Shown: positions 45,331 to 56,202 of the stretch, one piece after another
Position numbering within the stretch: position 1 is the first letter of the stretch
Layout: each line of letters opens with the position of its first letter
From: Parietaria judaica
Lineage: Eukaryota; Streptophyta; Magnoliopsida; Rosales; Urticaceae
Assembly: GCA_954871525.1 (NCBI GenBank)
Contig: OX940863.1
Span: 1,216,001-1,280,000 of the forward strand
Reading direction: 5' to 3'
DNA: 64,000 nt
The notes under the pieces: model-generated
What the model saw: only the letters and a program-made list of their open reading frames with translations
Databases searched by the model: none
What the model was told of the DNA's origin: nothing
Program-made: the position numbers and the translations under genes

Positions 45331-47164
45331 TCACAATTGAAATTCACAAAAGCAATCGGGCAACGCAGATCCTTTCCCGACAACAAAATCGTCTCTGTGA
45401 GCTTCCCAGAGCGCTCGTGCCAATTCACTCCCTCGCAAACCGTGCGCCGTGAAGTTTGCGAAATCCCTCCGGCTCAAGAATAGAGTCTTGTATAACCCGT
45501 TCAATGCCCTCATCGCCGATACCATCTTATCCATGTTCCCGAAATACGTAGCAATGTACGAATCGCTGTTTATCGAGACGTAATAGTCCAAAGCAGCTTT
45601 TGTATTCCCGTGCATCGCTCTGAAATCTTCGCCGCTAAGAAGGCTTGATTTGGTAACCACGTTAGTGTAAACAGAAGTCAGCCCTTCCATTTCCATCAGA
45701 CCGTCCCCGGCCGCCAAGTAAATGTGGGTGTCTGTCGGGATCGAGAGCGCTTGAAGAATAAAGGCTGTTTCGTTCGGGGTAAGAGGACATTTCCCACGTT
45801 TTCTCCACTGCTCGGCCAATTCTCCGGTAAACGGTTTCCTATCTCCTCGAGCATCTTCAATGGCTTTGACCGAGCTAGGAGAAAGGTTTGTGTACTCGCA
45901 CTGGCTATAGGCAACCATGTCCGGTTCAAATCGGAGGTGAATCGAGAGGAAGGGTTTGGGTATGGCTTTGAAAAGTTGAGAGGCTTTTCTCTCCAGAGAT
46001 TTCGTGAGGCGAAGCGCACTGTAACAAGCCTGACAAAGAGTAGCTTTCGCATATTGCGGATACCTGCAAATTTTGAAACGATTTAAAATATGTACAATTG
46101 GCTATCGGACCGAAACACAACCTCAACAATTCTGGGTATCCGAGCGTGATAATACCTGTCTCGTCTTTGGCTTACAGCCGGTGTGATCGAAATATACCGG
46201 TGTTCCAACAGCGACGGAAGTACACTCTCAACATAGTCAAATTGCCCCTTGCGTTTTCTACAATCCACATGGACAGGCATCTTTGATTCAATCTCCGGCG
46301 GCAACTCTTTCACCACTCTAATAAAGCTGCCCAATTGCTCGACGAAGTAGTCGACATCAAATACATCTGCAAATCCACTGATACGCAAGGACAAAGATAT
46401 AACCCACTGACTAGAACGAAAAATTCCATCACGAAGTACAAAAATTCAGGCTACCTTTGCTCGTTCCAATACGCAGCCACTTCAAACTTGGGCAAAACGA
46501 GCGTCGCATTCAAAAGCCGAGCAATACCAACACCGTCGCACAACTGCCCTCAATCACAAGCAAAATTTGAGTTAAAAATTAGCGACCAACTCGAGCATAT
46601 TAAAGAAAATGTACTGATTCAGAGGGTCGCCACTGACATCGCGTCTCATCTGGTTGAGGCCTCCGAAGCAATCGACTCGGATATATCCGTTACTTTGAGC
46701 TGGCAGAGCTGCAGCATTTCAACAAAAAAACCATAGCAATTGTCTGCAATGAAAGTCAACTACATTGACCTCAGAATCTCAAAGGAACTCAATTTGACAT
46801 CACACACAGCACGAATCAAATCAAATCAAATCAAATCAGAAGGAAGAGGAAGAAGTTACCAGGGAGATGCTTTTGAAGCCACCATTGACAAGGCCTCCAC
46901 TCCAACGTCCTTCGAACACTCCATATGTCCTTTTCTCTTCTGCAACAACAATGTTTCAGCAACATTAGAGTCTCGAATCAGAGAAATTCACACAGAAAAC
47001 GAAGATCTGAAACAGATTTGAGCTCACAGTTGGGAATCGCGAGGGATTGGGGATTGAGAAAGTGGAGAAGAGGACGAAAAGAGGAGAAGGACGAGAACCA
47101 GAGACAAGCCTATCACTGCTACGCTAAATCTGGGTTTCAACAAGAATCTGAATCTCAACACCAT
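45331..47164 (-). CDS. GDP-fucose protein O-fucosyltransferase family (plant type)
   Basis: complement(join(45331..46063,46156..46377,46455..46543,46638..46708,46860..46939,47028..47164)), 443 residues, all junctions GT-AG with consistent phases. It is a type II membrane protein: a short basic N-terminus, then a signal anchor (about residues 14-33, VAVIGLSLVLVLLLF), a stem and a luminal GT domain. Family motifs are CFGGLNQMRRD (86-96), CDGVGIARLLNATLVLPKF, FADVFDVDYF and the donor-site motif HLRFEPDM (242-249). Golgi location is expected. Plant members include glycan- and pectin-related fucosyl- and rhamnosyltransferases; the acceptor here is unknown. The annotation depends on splicing of short exons 2-4 (80, 71 and 89 bp), which I placed by conserved motifs. 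Confidence 0.88.
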
Positions 47165-48005
47165 TTTTCCTCACGATGCGCTCAATTCAGAATTATACAA
47201 ACAGAAGCGAGACGGATCGCCGACCGCCACCGAAGAGCGTCGCCGCCGCCGGAAGAGGAGGCCGAGGTCCACTGAGGCATCAGGACTCCGTAACGACGAG
47301 CGTTTGCCAAAGAACAAAATGCAGAGCAAAATGCAAAACTAAATGGCGCAAAATTATTTTGTAGGTATTTGCGGCACAAGTACTAATTTTCTTCAAAAAA
47401 TCACAATCAGTAGCCTTTTTTTCCTTCATCGAATAACTTTGTTAAACTCCCTCCAACAATAAAACGCCACAGGTATTTTTTTTATCAGTTATTTTAGACT
47501 TTTAGTACTTTTGGCATTATTAGACTTTAGAAATTTTGTGTGGCATAATTTTGCCCAATTCCTATTTTGTTTACTAAACGGCGAATCGTCTTTTAATCTG
47601 AATATCTTTTATAGGAAGGAGAAATAACAGTGTCGTTTACTAATCTTGTCGTTTTCCTCGGTAGGCGAGATGGACAAACATTGTCGTTTGTGCGCACTTT
47701 CTGGAAATTTTTACACAATGTCGTTTGTGCTCTTTGAGACGACACTATCCATATGTAAAAAAATTTACATGTTGTATTTCCTAAAGAAATCTTTAACTTG
47801 GATTGTCGTTTTAAGTAGCTCATTTTTCCCTCCACAAATACTACAATACCCAAAGCCTCAACCACATTATCTTATTTGTTAATGAATTAAAAAAAGGTTA
47901 ATGGTGGCAAATATACCCAACTTGTATGCATTTGGAACGTTACCAAGTCTTTTTTCAGGAAATGTATCAAGTTCCACATTACTGAAGAAAAAATTAGAGC
48001 TTAAT
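47165..48005. other. Spacer with the O-fucosyltransferase promoter
   Basis: Between the O-fucosyltransferase start and the PPR stop. Five exact TGTCGTTT octamers lie within 180 bp (47630-47812), the densest cluster in the window. Confidence 0.5.
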
Positions 48006-49553
48006 TTAGTCGGTTTCACTATCACTGTATTCCTTTCTCGGTCCCTTAAATGCCTTATTCCCTCTCATAACTTTCGCCATATCCTGGATCGCGCAACAAG
48101 TGCTTCGTTCCATTTTACAAGCAATGATCTCGATCCGCTGAAGCAGCCCCAACCCGAGAAGCCGGTTCCGCAACATCTCCACCGTCGTCGAATACGGCGG
48201 AATTCCTTCGTCCACCATCGTCTCGAAGTACTTGCACGCCTCCTCTAGCTTTCCTTTCTTTTTGCAGAGCCCGTGCACCATCACGGAATATGTTGAGACC
48301 GACGGGAAAAACCCCTTCTCCGGCATCTTTAGCCAAACCTCGGACATCCTATCGAACCTCCCGATCCGGATCAGCAGCTTCAGAACCATGTTGTAACTGT
48401 GCCGGTCCGGCTCAGCGAGCTTGTCGTTTTCCATTCTTGCCAAAAACCGAAGAGCTCGGGTCACCTCGCAGTGATCGCAATGGTAAGCGAGGATCGCGTT
48501 GTAGCTCCATGAATCCGGGTTGGCCCCGTTTTCGATCATCTCGTCCAGGAGTTGGTAAGCCTCGTCGATCTTCTCGTTCTTGCATAGTCTCTTGATGATA
48601 CAGTTGTACGTGAATGCGTTGGCAACGAGATCGTACCTCCTCATTCTGTCGAGCACGCGAAAAACCGAATGCACGTCGTCGGCTTCGCAGTACGAGCGTA
48701 TAAAAACCGAGTACGTGCAGGCGTCGGGCTCCACTCCTTCAGATCGCATACCCCGGAAAAACTCGTATGCCTCGCTTGTTTTCTTTCCTTTACACAGCGC
48801 CTCCAAGTAAGCGTTATACGCAGGCGTGTCAACGGTTAATTTCAACTCGAGCATTTCGTCGAACAGCTTGCGTGCCTCGTCGGGTTCGCCGACATCACCA
48901 AAGCCCCGGATCAAAATGCTGTAAGTTTTCACGCTCGGGTCGAACCCGCTCTTCGCTTTATCGAAGAACTCACGGGCGTGCTTGACGTGCTTTCGCTTGC
49001 ACAGAGTGTACAAGAGCTGATCGAGGTCGCGAGCACCGGGCTTGAGGCGAAACTCGGCCATCCTGTTGAACGCCCTGATCGCATCGCGAGGCAAGTCAGC
49101 TCTGCTGTACGACCGAAACACAATCCAGAAGATCTCCGGTTCGATGATCTCCGAGCTCTCCGAGTCTCGCCATTCTCTGAGAAGGTCCCAGAGAATGGCG
49201 AACTGCTTGGAGCTTCCCAAGACGTCGACGAGGACGCGGTGGCTCTCGGCGCTGTGGCGGAAATCGGGGAGGGTTTGGGCCCAGAGGAAGAACCGGTGCG
49301 CGGAGAAGCCGAGGTTTTTGCAGCGCTTGAGGACTTGCTCGACGAGGCTGGTCGAGACTTGGGAGGAGAATCTGGCGAGCGAGAGCTCCAAGTCGTCTTG
49401 CGGGTGCCGGTGGTCGCTCAGGGCGCGAGAAACGTCGCTCACCAGATCGGCCGGAGACGGCGGTGGGTGGCGGAGAGCGTCGTCGGAGAAGAATCGGAGA
49501 AGGGTTCGGGGTTTCGGCGAGAGCAGGGAACGAAGGAGTGAGCGAAGAGCCAT
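48006..49553 (-). CDS. P-class pentatricopeptide repeat protein, probably mitochondrial
   Basis: A single exon of 515 residues, typical of intron-poor PPR genes. The N-terminus (MALRSLLRSLLSPKPRTLLRFFSD) is a strong organelle presequence. From about residue 140, tandem 35-residue repeats follow, for example TYSILIRGFGDVGEPDEARKLF, AYNAYLEALCKGKKTSEAYEFF, TYNCIIKRLCKNEKIDEAYQLL and TYSVMVHGLCKKKGKLEEACKYF. There is no E, DYW or SMR domain, so P class. These proteins bind organelle RNA and affect its processing or stability; the target cannot be read here. The last 50 residues leave the repeat pattern and end in an acidic tail. It is similar in position and kind to At1g52640. Confidence 0.92.
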   Translation of the reverse strand: MALRSLLRSLLSPKPRTLLRFFSDDALRHPPPSPADLVSDVSRALSDHRHPQDDLELSLARFSSQVSTSLVEQVLKRCKNLGFSAHRFFLWAQTLPDFRHSAESHRVLVDVLGSSKQFAILWDLLREWRDSESSEIIEPEIFWIVFRSYSRADLPRDAIRAFNRMAEFRLKPGARDLDQLLYTLCKRKHVKHAREFFDKAKSGFDPSVKTYSILIRGFGDVGEPDEARKLFDEMLELKLTVDTPAYNAYLEALCKGKKTSEAYEFFRGMRSEGVEPDACTYSVFIRSYCEADDVHSVFRVLDRMRRYDLVANAFTYNCIIKRLCKNEKIDEAYQLLDEMIENGANPDSWSYNAILAYHCDHCEVTRALRFLARMENDKLAEPDRHSYNMVLKLLIRIGRFDRMSEVWLKMPEKGFFPSVSTYSVMVHGLCKKKGKLEEACKYFETMVDEGIPPYSTTVEMLRNRLLGLGLLQRIEIIACKMERSTCCAIQDMAKVMRGNKAFKGPRKEYSDSETD

Positions 49554-50138
49554 TGATGAATGAATACTTACTTTTTGTAAATCTTCTTCGCGGTTTTTGC
49601 TGATTTCTTCAACGACATTTCCTTTGTTGAAATTACAGTTTAGCCTCAGACTTTACCATCCATGACAGTTTAGCCCTTAAAAATTGTTGAAAATTCAATT
49701 CTAACCTCTCTCTTTCCGTGTCACTCTTATAATATTGTCGTTGTTATTTCCTGTTGTTTATCTAGCTCTACTTTTTCTGTCGTTTATTATTTTTGTCTTG
49801 TTTTCAGTTCATATCATTCTTATCGCTTATTGTCGTTTTAAGTGTGGCGTCGTTTTTTTTTAATTATAAATATTTGTCGGTTGATTAGTTTTCCTTTGTT
49901 ATTATGTATTTCTATAAGTATCACTTATAATTTCTAGTTTTTTTTCTTTCATTTATGCGTTTTTCGATGTTTTTTTCTTCTTTTCTTTCTGTTCACCAAA
50001 AGCCATGTTACACTGTCCAGTGACTTCTCTGTACTAGTTTTTCATTTAAAAATCTACAATTTATTGGTTCCTGTTGTTTCATTTTTACTTGTTAACGTGC
50101 GATGATGATAACTTTCTATAAACATATTACATACATAG
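49554..50138. other. PPR promoter side, T-rich spacer
   Basis: T-rich intergenic DNA upstream of the PPR gene, with two exact TGTCGTTT octamers (about 49779 and 49830) and near variants. No gene is seen. Confidence 0.45.
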
Positions 50139-50637
50139 GGAAACTTAAAAAATATTCCCTAACATTTTTTGTACTCCACTTTAATGAATTTGAATAATTA
50201 TTCTCCAAATTGTATTTTACCTCATTTTGGACAAAAATATCATTTTCTCTACTTAAGTTGAGAAACAACCTTTTTAGACAGTTTTTTGTACAAATTTAGA
50301 CAATTTATGAGTAAAGTTTGACAGTTTTTGGTATTTAAAAAATAAACGATTAAAGAGCAAAATAAAATAGTATTTAATAATTAGGCAATATTAAAAATTA
50401 GTTGGGCAGTATTGTCCTAGCTTTGACATTTTTTGGAGTATGAGCTGACAGTTTTTGGCACAAAGTTTGACAGTTTTATGAATAGAGTTGGACAGTTTCT
50501 CAACTCAGGTAGAGAAAAGGGTAGTTTTGTCTAAAATGAGATAAAATACAGTTTGAGGAATAATTATTCCGATTTAGTAAAAAGGGGAATAGAAAACTTT
50601 GAACTTGTGTTTTGAGAAATTTTTTTCTTCAAGTTTC

Positions 50638-50638
<1 letters not shown>
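50139..50638. mobile_element. Foldback/MITE-like element with long inverted repeats
   Basis: Arms at about 50139-50266 and 50495-50638 are inverted copies of each other (shared blocks TGAATAATTATTC, TGTATTTTA, TCATTTT, TTTCTCTAC and GTTGAGAAAC). The loop contains several GACAGTTTTT-like units. No coding capacity. The target duplication is ambiguous because the right end runs into a TA tract (50641-50672). Confidence 0.7.
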
Positions 50639-50640
<2 letters not shown>

Positions 50641-50677
<37 letters not shown>

Positions 50678-53268
50678 ACCATATAGTCTTCCTTATAGGT
50701 GAGATGGGTGTATGGCCATTTATGATATTAATCAGGTTTAAGCATGCAAGTAAAGTAATAAATCTATAGTACTATGTAGTATGTACTATCCAAAATGTTA
50801 TTGATTTAGACCTGAAAAATACAGAAACCAAACACATGTTTTTGCTACTCATCATATCATATCAGGTCCCACACTGCATGTATTTTCAATACATGGCCTT
50901 TATAATTAGATGATACTATAAAGTTTCAAACTTCAACCATATATATTTTCAAAGGAACGCTATATATAGTTAACCCCAGTCACTTACATTAAATTTACAA
51001 GGATTGAGTAGACACACGTGGACTTTCAAACTCTACTATCACCATCACGTGACAAGTGTATCAAATTATAAATCAAGTCGTAAATAATTAGGTTTGGAGA
51101 CGAGGCATGGCGTAGCCAAACTTTCATTTCAAGTGAAACACAGAGTATATTTTACCTTTCTTTTCTTTTCTTTTCTTCAAATACGTAAATAACAAAAATC
51201 ATAAACAACTATTTTAAAGCGACTATTAGACATATAAATAGATAATATTACTTTTGGGGGAATGATAGTAGAATATATTTATCCAGTAAAAAATGGAGGA
51301 GCAAATAAGAAGAGTCAAATTAATCCTATTTTTATATTTTCAAAGTGGAGATCAATCTTAAATGGATTAGGGGTCTAAATGACACGATTAATTAATGAAT
51401 GAACATGATGCGAACATTAATGAATGAACACGATGCGAACGTGAGAACTCAATCTGATCCTTTTCAAATTAATTATTAGACAAAACATATATTTAGATAT
51501 TATTAACAAGCTTTGTTGAATTGATGAAGATATTGTGTTGTTAATTATTAAATAAACTATATTAATGAAAGTGAGTCTAATAGGTGAACTAAATTTTCAA
51601 AAATACCTCAATTTATTACATGGGCTAAGCATATCAACACATCAACAATAATGGAAAAAAGAAGCTAAATTTGTGTATTTTCTTCAAACACGATTAGCAA
51701 AAGAGGTCGTTCGAAATTTATTTATATTATTAAAAAATATAAGCCATGACACGAACAAGACTAGGTAACGAGTGATTACCGAGCCTAAGGGTGTATTTAT
51801 TTGCACTTAATGAACCTCTTAATCTTAATGGGTCAGATTAAGAGTCATTAAGTGCATTTTTTTTTTCTTATTAAACATCTTAATGGATCTGAATAGCTAC
51901 TTATTCGGTGAGATCTATACTCAAGTCTTATCCATTAAGGGCTACACTTTGGCATCTCAAGTTCATATATTTTCTCATATTTATCTCTCCAAATTTATTT
52001 TTCTCTCTCCTCCTCAAAACTTTAAAACTCCATAACTCTTAAACCGAGCATCGGATTGACTCATATGATATACCGTTGGAAAGCTTATGACGAGATGAAT
52101 CCAATGATATGTGGAAAGATATACTTTTGACGCTTTTTAAAAAAAATTAATTTCGAACATTTATAGAAAATTATATTAAAATAAAAAAAATTATTAAAAT
52201 TGAAATTAAAAGTTATCAAATATATCAATTAGTTTATATATAAAATATTATATATTTTTACGTTTTTATTTATATGTTTACAAATTTATTAATATAATAA
52301 ATTAAATAATCATTAAAAAATTAATTTACATTCAATTAATTATCATAAATAATTTTATAGATGATAGAATTTTTATAATGTACAATTTTTCAAATTTTTT
52401 CAAATTTATTATATTTATATGTTATCATAAATTATTACTACTATAAATATTTTCAATGATTTTTTTTTACAAAAATTATAATATTTTTATATTAAATAAA
52501 TTATTTTAAATTTAGATTTATATTGTTATTAAAAATAATCAACATATATTATTAAGTGTATAATAAAATTTCATTCCACAAGAAAAATATATTCAGATTT
52601 GCATTTAGATTTTAAAAAACAAACACACTTAATTTTTATTTATTCAGATTCAGGCGTCACATCTTATCATTCAGATCTGCATTCAGATTCACACGTCTTA
52701 ATGTTAATGTAAACAAACACAACTTATGTGATATAAGTTACATTTAAGTGTTTTTTTTTTATATATATTTTATTTTATCACTAATGGTGCATGTATTGTT
52801 GACAAGGATATAAGAAAAAAAAAAACTTCACACCTCAAGTACAATTGCACTATAATCATTAATATATGCTGTATCATGCCGACAAAATATTGAATATCTA
52901 TAAATATAGCTAAAACCATGTGCTATGATTTACTAATTTGTCAACTCTTTATTACGTTTAACGAATTATAATAATCTATGATCAACAGATGATTAAGTAA
53001 TAATGCAACACTAATGTTTAGATAATCACTTCATATATAAGTGATATGTGATCTGTAAATTCAAGATCAAGACAATGCATAATGTAAATTAGCGATCTGA
53101 ATCGTCAAAATTAGAAACATATATAGCTCCATTGATATATCATATATATTAAATACAATGAATTAATAATATTGTTAGGTCATAGAAATTTATTATTTGA
53201 CCGACATTTTATATAATTAAGTTGGTGTCGGAAGGTCATTGTAACTTTCACGTCACGTATGATAAAGG
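50641..53268. other. AT-rich gene-free DNA
   Basis: No gene is seen. It starts with a TA tract and includes a very AT-rich block (about 52130-52600) of A/T homopolymers, plus a duplicated ATTAATGAATGAAC phrase near 51390-51430. The stretch 51790-52740 contains a Myb-like pattern of repeated 'cttaatg' words flanking the AT block and may be an old transposon. Confidence 0.4.
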
Positions 53269-53570
53269 TGTTGGGATTTATGCCCACAAAAGAGACATGA
53301 ATGACCTTTTAGCAAATAAAATAGTTTATGGCTAAAGTACTTAATGTAATAATACGATTATGTCCTTTTGCTGAAAATTAATTAAAGATTAAATATTCAT
53401 CCTTATATTTAAGTTTGTGTTTATACATATTTGTCTATGCCCTGAAACTATCATCAACGAAAGAAGAGTTAAGTATAGACTTAACAAGATACCTCTTCTT
53501 GATTAGTTTGAAATGACCAGTTCACTTAGGATCGATCGGGCAATCGAATCCGATCAGTGATTGTTTGAAT

Positions 53571-55136
53571 CATGGTTCTAAATATCGATATCGTTTCGCA
53601 CTCTTCATTTTACGGATATATCGCTTGCCGACGGGTATGCCGACGGATAAATCCGAAGAAAAAGATATATCGCTTGCCGAGAATATCGCATAATTTCACG
53701 GATATATCGCTTGTCGATCGAAATATCGACGGATATTCCCGAAAATATAGTTTGAGTATTGTTAAGGTCGGATTTGGTCAAATCCATCCTCAACACAACT
53801 CGTGTCGTTTTGTCTATAAACGACATGAGGGATGCGAGGAAGTTCACCAGCGAAGGGGGGTTATCCCCGAGGAGGATCATCCCCGAGAAAGAGTATCTCC
53901 GAAGAGGTTCATCCGCGAGGAGACGCAGCCACGCGAGCAAGTAGGTTGCAATGAAGGATCCCATCACGTTCGACGAGGAATTTAGTCATGATGATTATGC
54001 AGAGCCCGATGACAGCCGAAGAGACGCGCATTTAATGAAGCCGACCTACTCACTCGATGAGAGCGTCAGCGACGAAGGCCTGCAGGGCCGAATGACGGTT
54101 GATGAGATGTGCATTTAATGCGGCGCACCTACCCATGACGGCAGCGTGCTCGGAGGTGACATAAAGTGAGGATAAACCTTGCTGCCCTCGAATCACGTCA
54201 GAGAATGATGATTAAAGAAGGAAAAGGCGGGAAAAATAGAGGAGGAAGACATTGTAAACTCTATAAAAGGCAAGATAAGCCTCATTTGTAGAGGTTGGTT
54301 GGTTGTTCGAACAAAAGAGAGAGAAAAAGACTCAACAGAGAAAAGAAAAAGAGACCTTGTAGTAGAAAAAGGTCGAAGAAGAAAGGAGATATCTGAGGCT
54401 CATGATCCTTCATCTGTCCAGCTATTTAACGGAAGAAAACCGAGTTCATTTCGGAAATCATAATAAAACAAAGATATTCATCATTTGTTGTTATTTATTT
54501 ATTATTTGGTGATTGTCTTTGTGACTGGAAATGGGTGGTGAAAATCCCCCTCTACAAGTATTATAAAATTAACTTCTAATATGAATATATGTATATATAT
54601 TTTGGGATAGCTTTTATGGTGGTATATTGGCTTATAACATCTTAACAGTAGATGACACAAATATAAATTATAAAATACTCGATTAAAAATATAAAATTGT
54701 TAAATTGAAAATGCACCATACCATAGGCATAGAAGGTTTCTGTACATTGATTATGATTGGAATTATAAAAACATGGGACCCACAATAGAGAGTTTTATGT
54801 TAATTGATATTTGAAAATAGGAACAATAAAAAACGTGGGACCCATATTTTTCTCTCTTGATATTTTCTCTTTCCTCAACTCTCTCTGGTTCATCTTCTTC
54901 TTCGTTTTTTTTCCGAGCTCTGCAACAATGGTGGAACTCAGATTTCAAGCGAAAATCGGGTTAATTTTCGCATTTTTTTTCAATAAACGACATGCGAAAA
55001 AAGATTCGAGTGTCGTTCGAAATTTCGCGAAATATTGGAAAACGACAACGATATCCCACGAATATCGTGCCGCAAGTCTCAAAATTCCGGCATGTCGCCG
55101 ATATGTCGCCGGCATACCCCGATATTTAAAACCATG
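53571..55136. mobile_element. Non-autonomous TIR DNA element with 8-bp target duplication
   Basis: Ends are CATGGTTCTAAATATCG and CGATATTTAAAACCATG, inverted with one mismatch. A perfect GTTTGAAT duplication flanks them (53563-53570 and 55137-55144). The subterminal DNA is rich in GATATATCGCTTGCCGA-like words on the left and CATGTCGCCGATATG-like words on the right. The 8-bp duplication fits hAT. It has no transposase; half of its length is the inserted solo LTR. Confidence 0.8.
53760..54556 (+). repeat. Gypsy-type solo LTR inside the TIR element
   Basis: 797 bp, TGTTAAGGTCGG...CCTCTACA, with perfect AGTAT duplications (53755-53759 and 54557-54561). It is the same family as the 5' LTR at 62705-63486, with long matching blocks including TATAAAAGGCAAGATAAGCC. 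A TATA box lies at 54262-54269. Full elements lose their interior by LTR-LTR recombination and leave exactly this structure. Confidence 0.93.
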
Positions 55137-56202
55137 GTTTGAATAGACTATTGATATCCGATCTTGTGGTATTGAGAGTTGTGACTCTAATAGTTTATTC
55201 TTGATGTCTTGTTGAAGACATTGAACGAGACCAGTGACACTTTGAAGTTCGAGATAAAACTGTTTCACTACTCGAAACTTCAAAATCACAAACGAGGGGT
55301 ATTTTTCGTAATTACCTAAATCCTGAAGTTAGTACATAGCTTCTTGTAACACTTTAGTAAATCCTGGTGTCATAATATTGTTTCGTTGAGCTATGTGATT
55401 CACAGATATGGAATTTGTGTTGAAAGAATGCCTTGGCATCAGTATCACATCATGTTTTGTTCTTTGAAGTGTGAACGAATAAACCGAGCCTGGTATTTAG
55501 TGAATAATATAATCTCTAAATAAAACATATGACATGTTGTGACATCTCACTTTATGTTTTTCTCGTTCACAAACAACAAAGGAGTTGATGAAATAATAAC
55601 CAAGGGGTAAAACGGTAATTTTACAATTCCTCTTGGTTACTGATACACACAAAGGGTAATATAGTAAAATACACCGTGGACCGTGTGAAGAATAATTGTA
55701 TCACATCAAACGAAAATAAAACGCATATGAACTTAGAGATTTTCAATATTAGTTCTTTAGTGGAGTCGACTAATATTGGGAATTGAAAGTTCGGAAAAGT
55801 TTGTGAACTTTTAGTCCGGACTTTATTCTAAAGCTTCGTTCATGTGGGTCCATGAAGTCTCAATGTTAGACTTTCGGAAGAGATTGATGAACGAAATTCA
55901 TGTTAGAAATATATATAAGATATGATTTATTGAAATCATATTAAGTTCAATTAATGAATTGAAATATTTCTAAGTAAGCAATTGGTATGAACATATTTTC
56001 TTTTGGGCGATTTTTCTCATGATCAAATAAATAAATTCGTATTGAAATTATTTTGCATGCCTCCATGAATGTCGTTTTCATCGTTATGGTTGTTTTAATA
56101 TTCGAAAATGAGTTTTCATATTAAACTGAAATTTTGAACTTCCGCCGCAATGTGTTGCGTTCATTATTTGTATTAAAAAGTTAATACCGATCCAACAAAA
56201 GA

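Larger units (their letters stand above)
53269..56197 (+). mobile_element. Probable copia-type solo LTR, interrupted by a TIR element
   Basis: The outer ends TGTTGGGATTTATGCCC (53269) and CCGATCCAACA (56197) are typical copia LTR ends. The last 60 bases include a TTCCGCCGC block of the kind seen near many copia LTR 3' ends. Flanks are AAAGG and AAAGA, a 4-of-5 match to a target duplication. Without the insert at 53571-55136 it is about 1.36 kb. No primer site or coding sequence follows, so it is read as a solo LTR. This is the least certain transposon call. Confidence 0.4.

Noticed and set aside
49042..49563. Two plus-strand open frames of about 180 codons opposite the PPR gene
   Set aside because: They are shadows of a GC-rich PPR coding region; the amino-acid composition is artefactual.
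53572..53985. A 137-codon frame at the left end of the TIR element
   Set aside because: It runs from the transposon terminus into the solo LTR and is duplicated in part at 62704. It is not a gene.
54763..55289. Open frames in the right part of the TIR element
   Set aside because: No transposase or other signature; the frames cross the element end.
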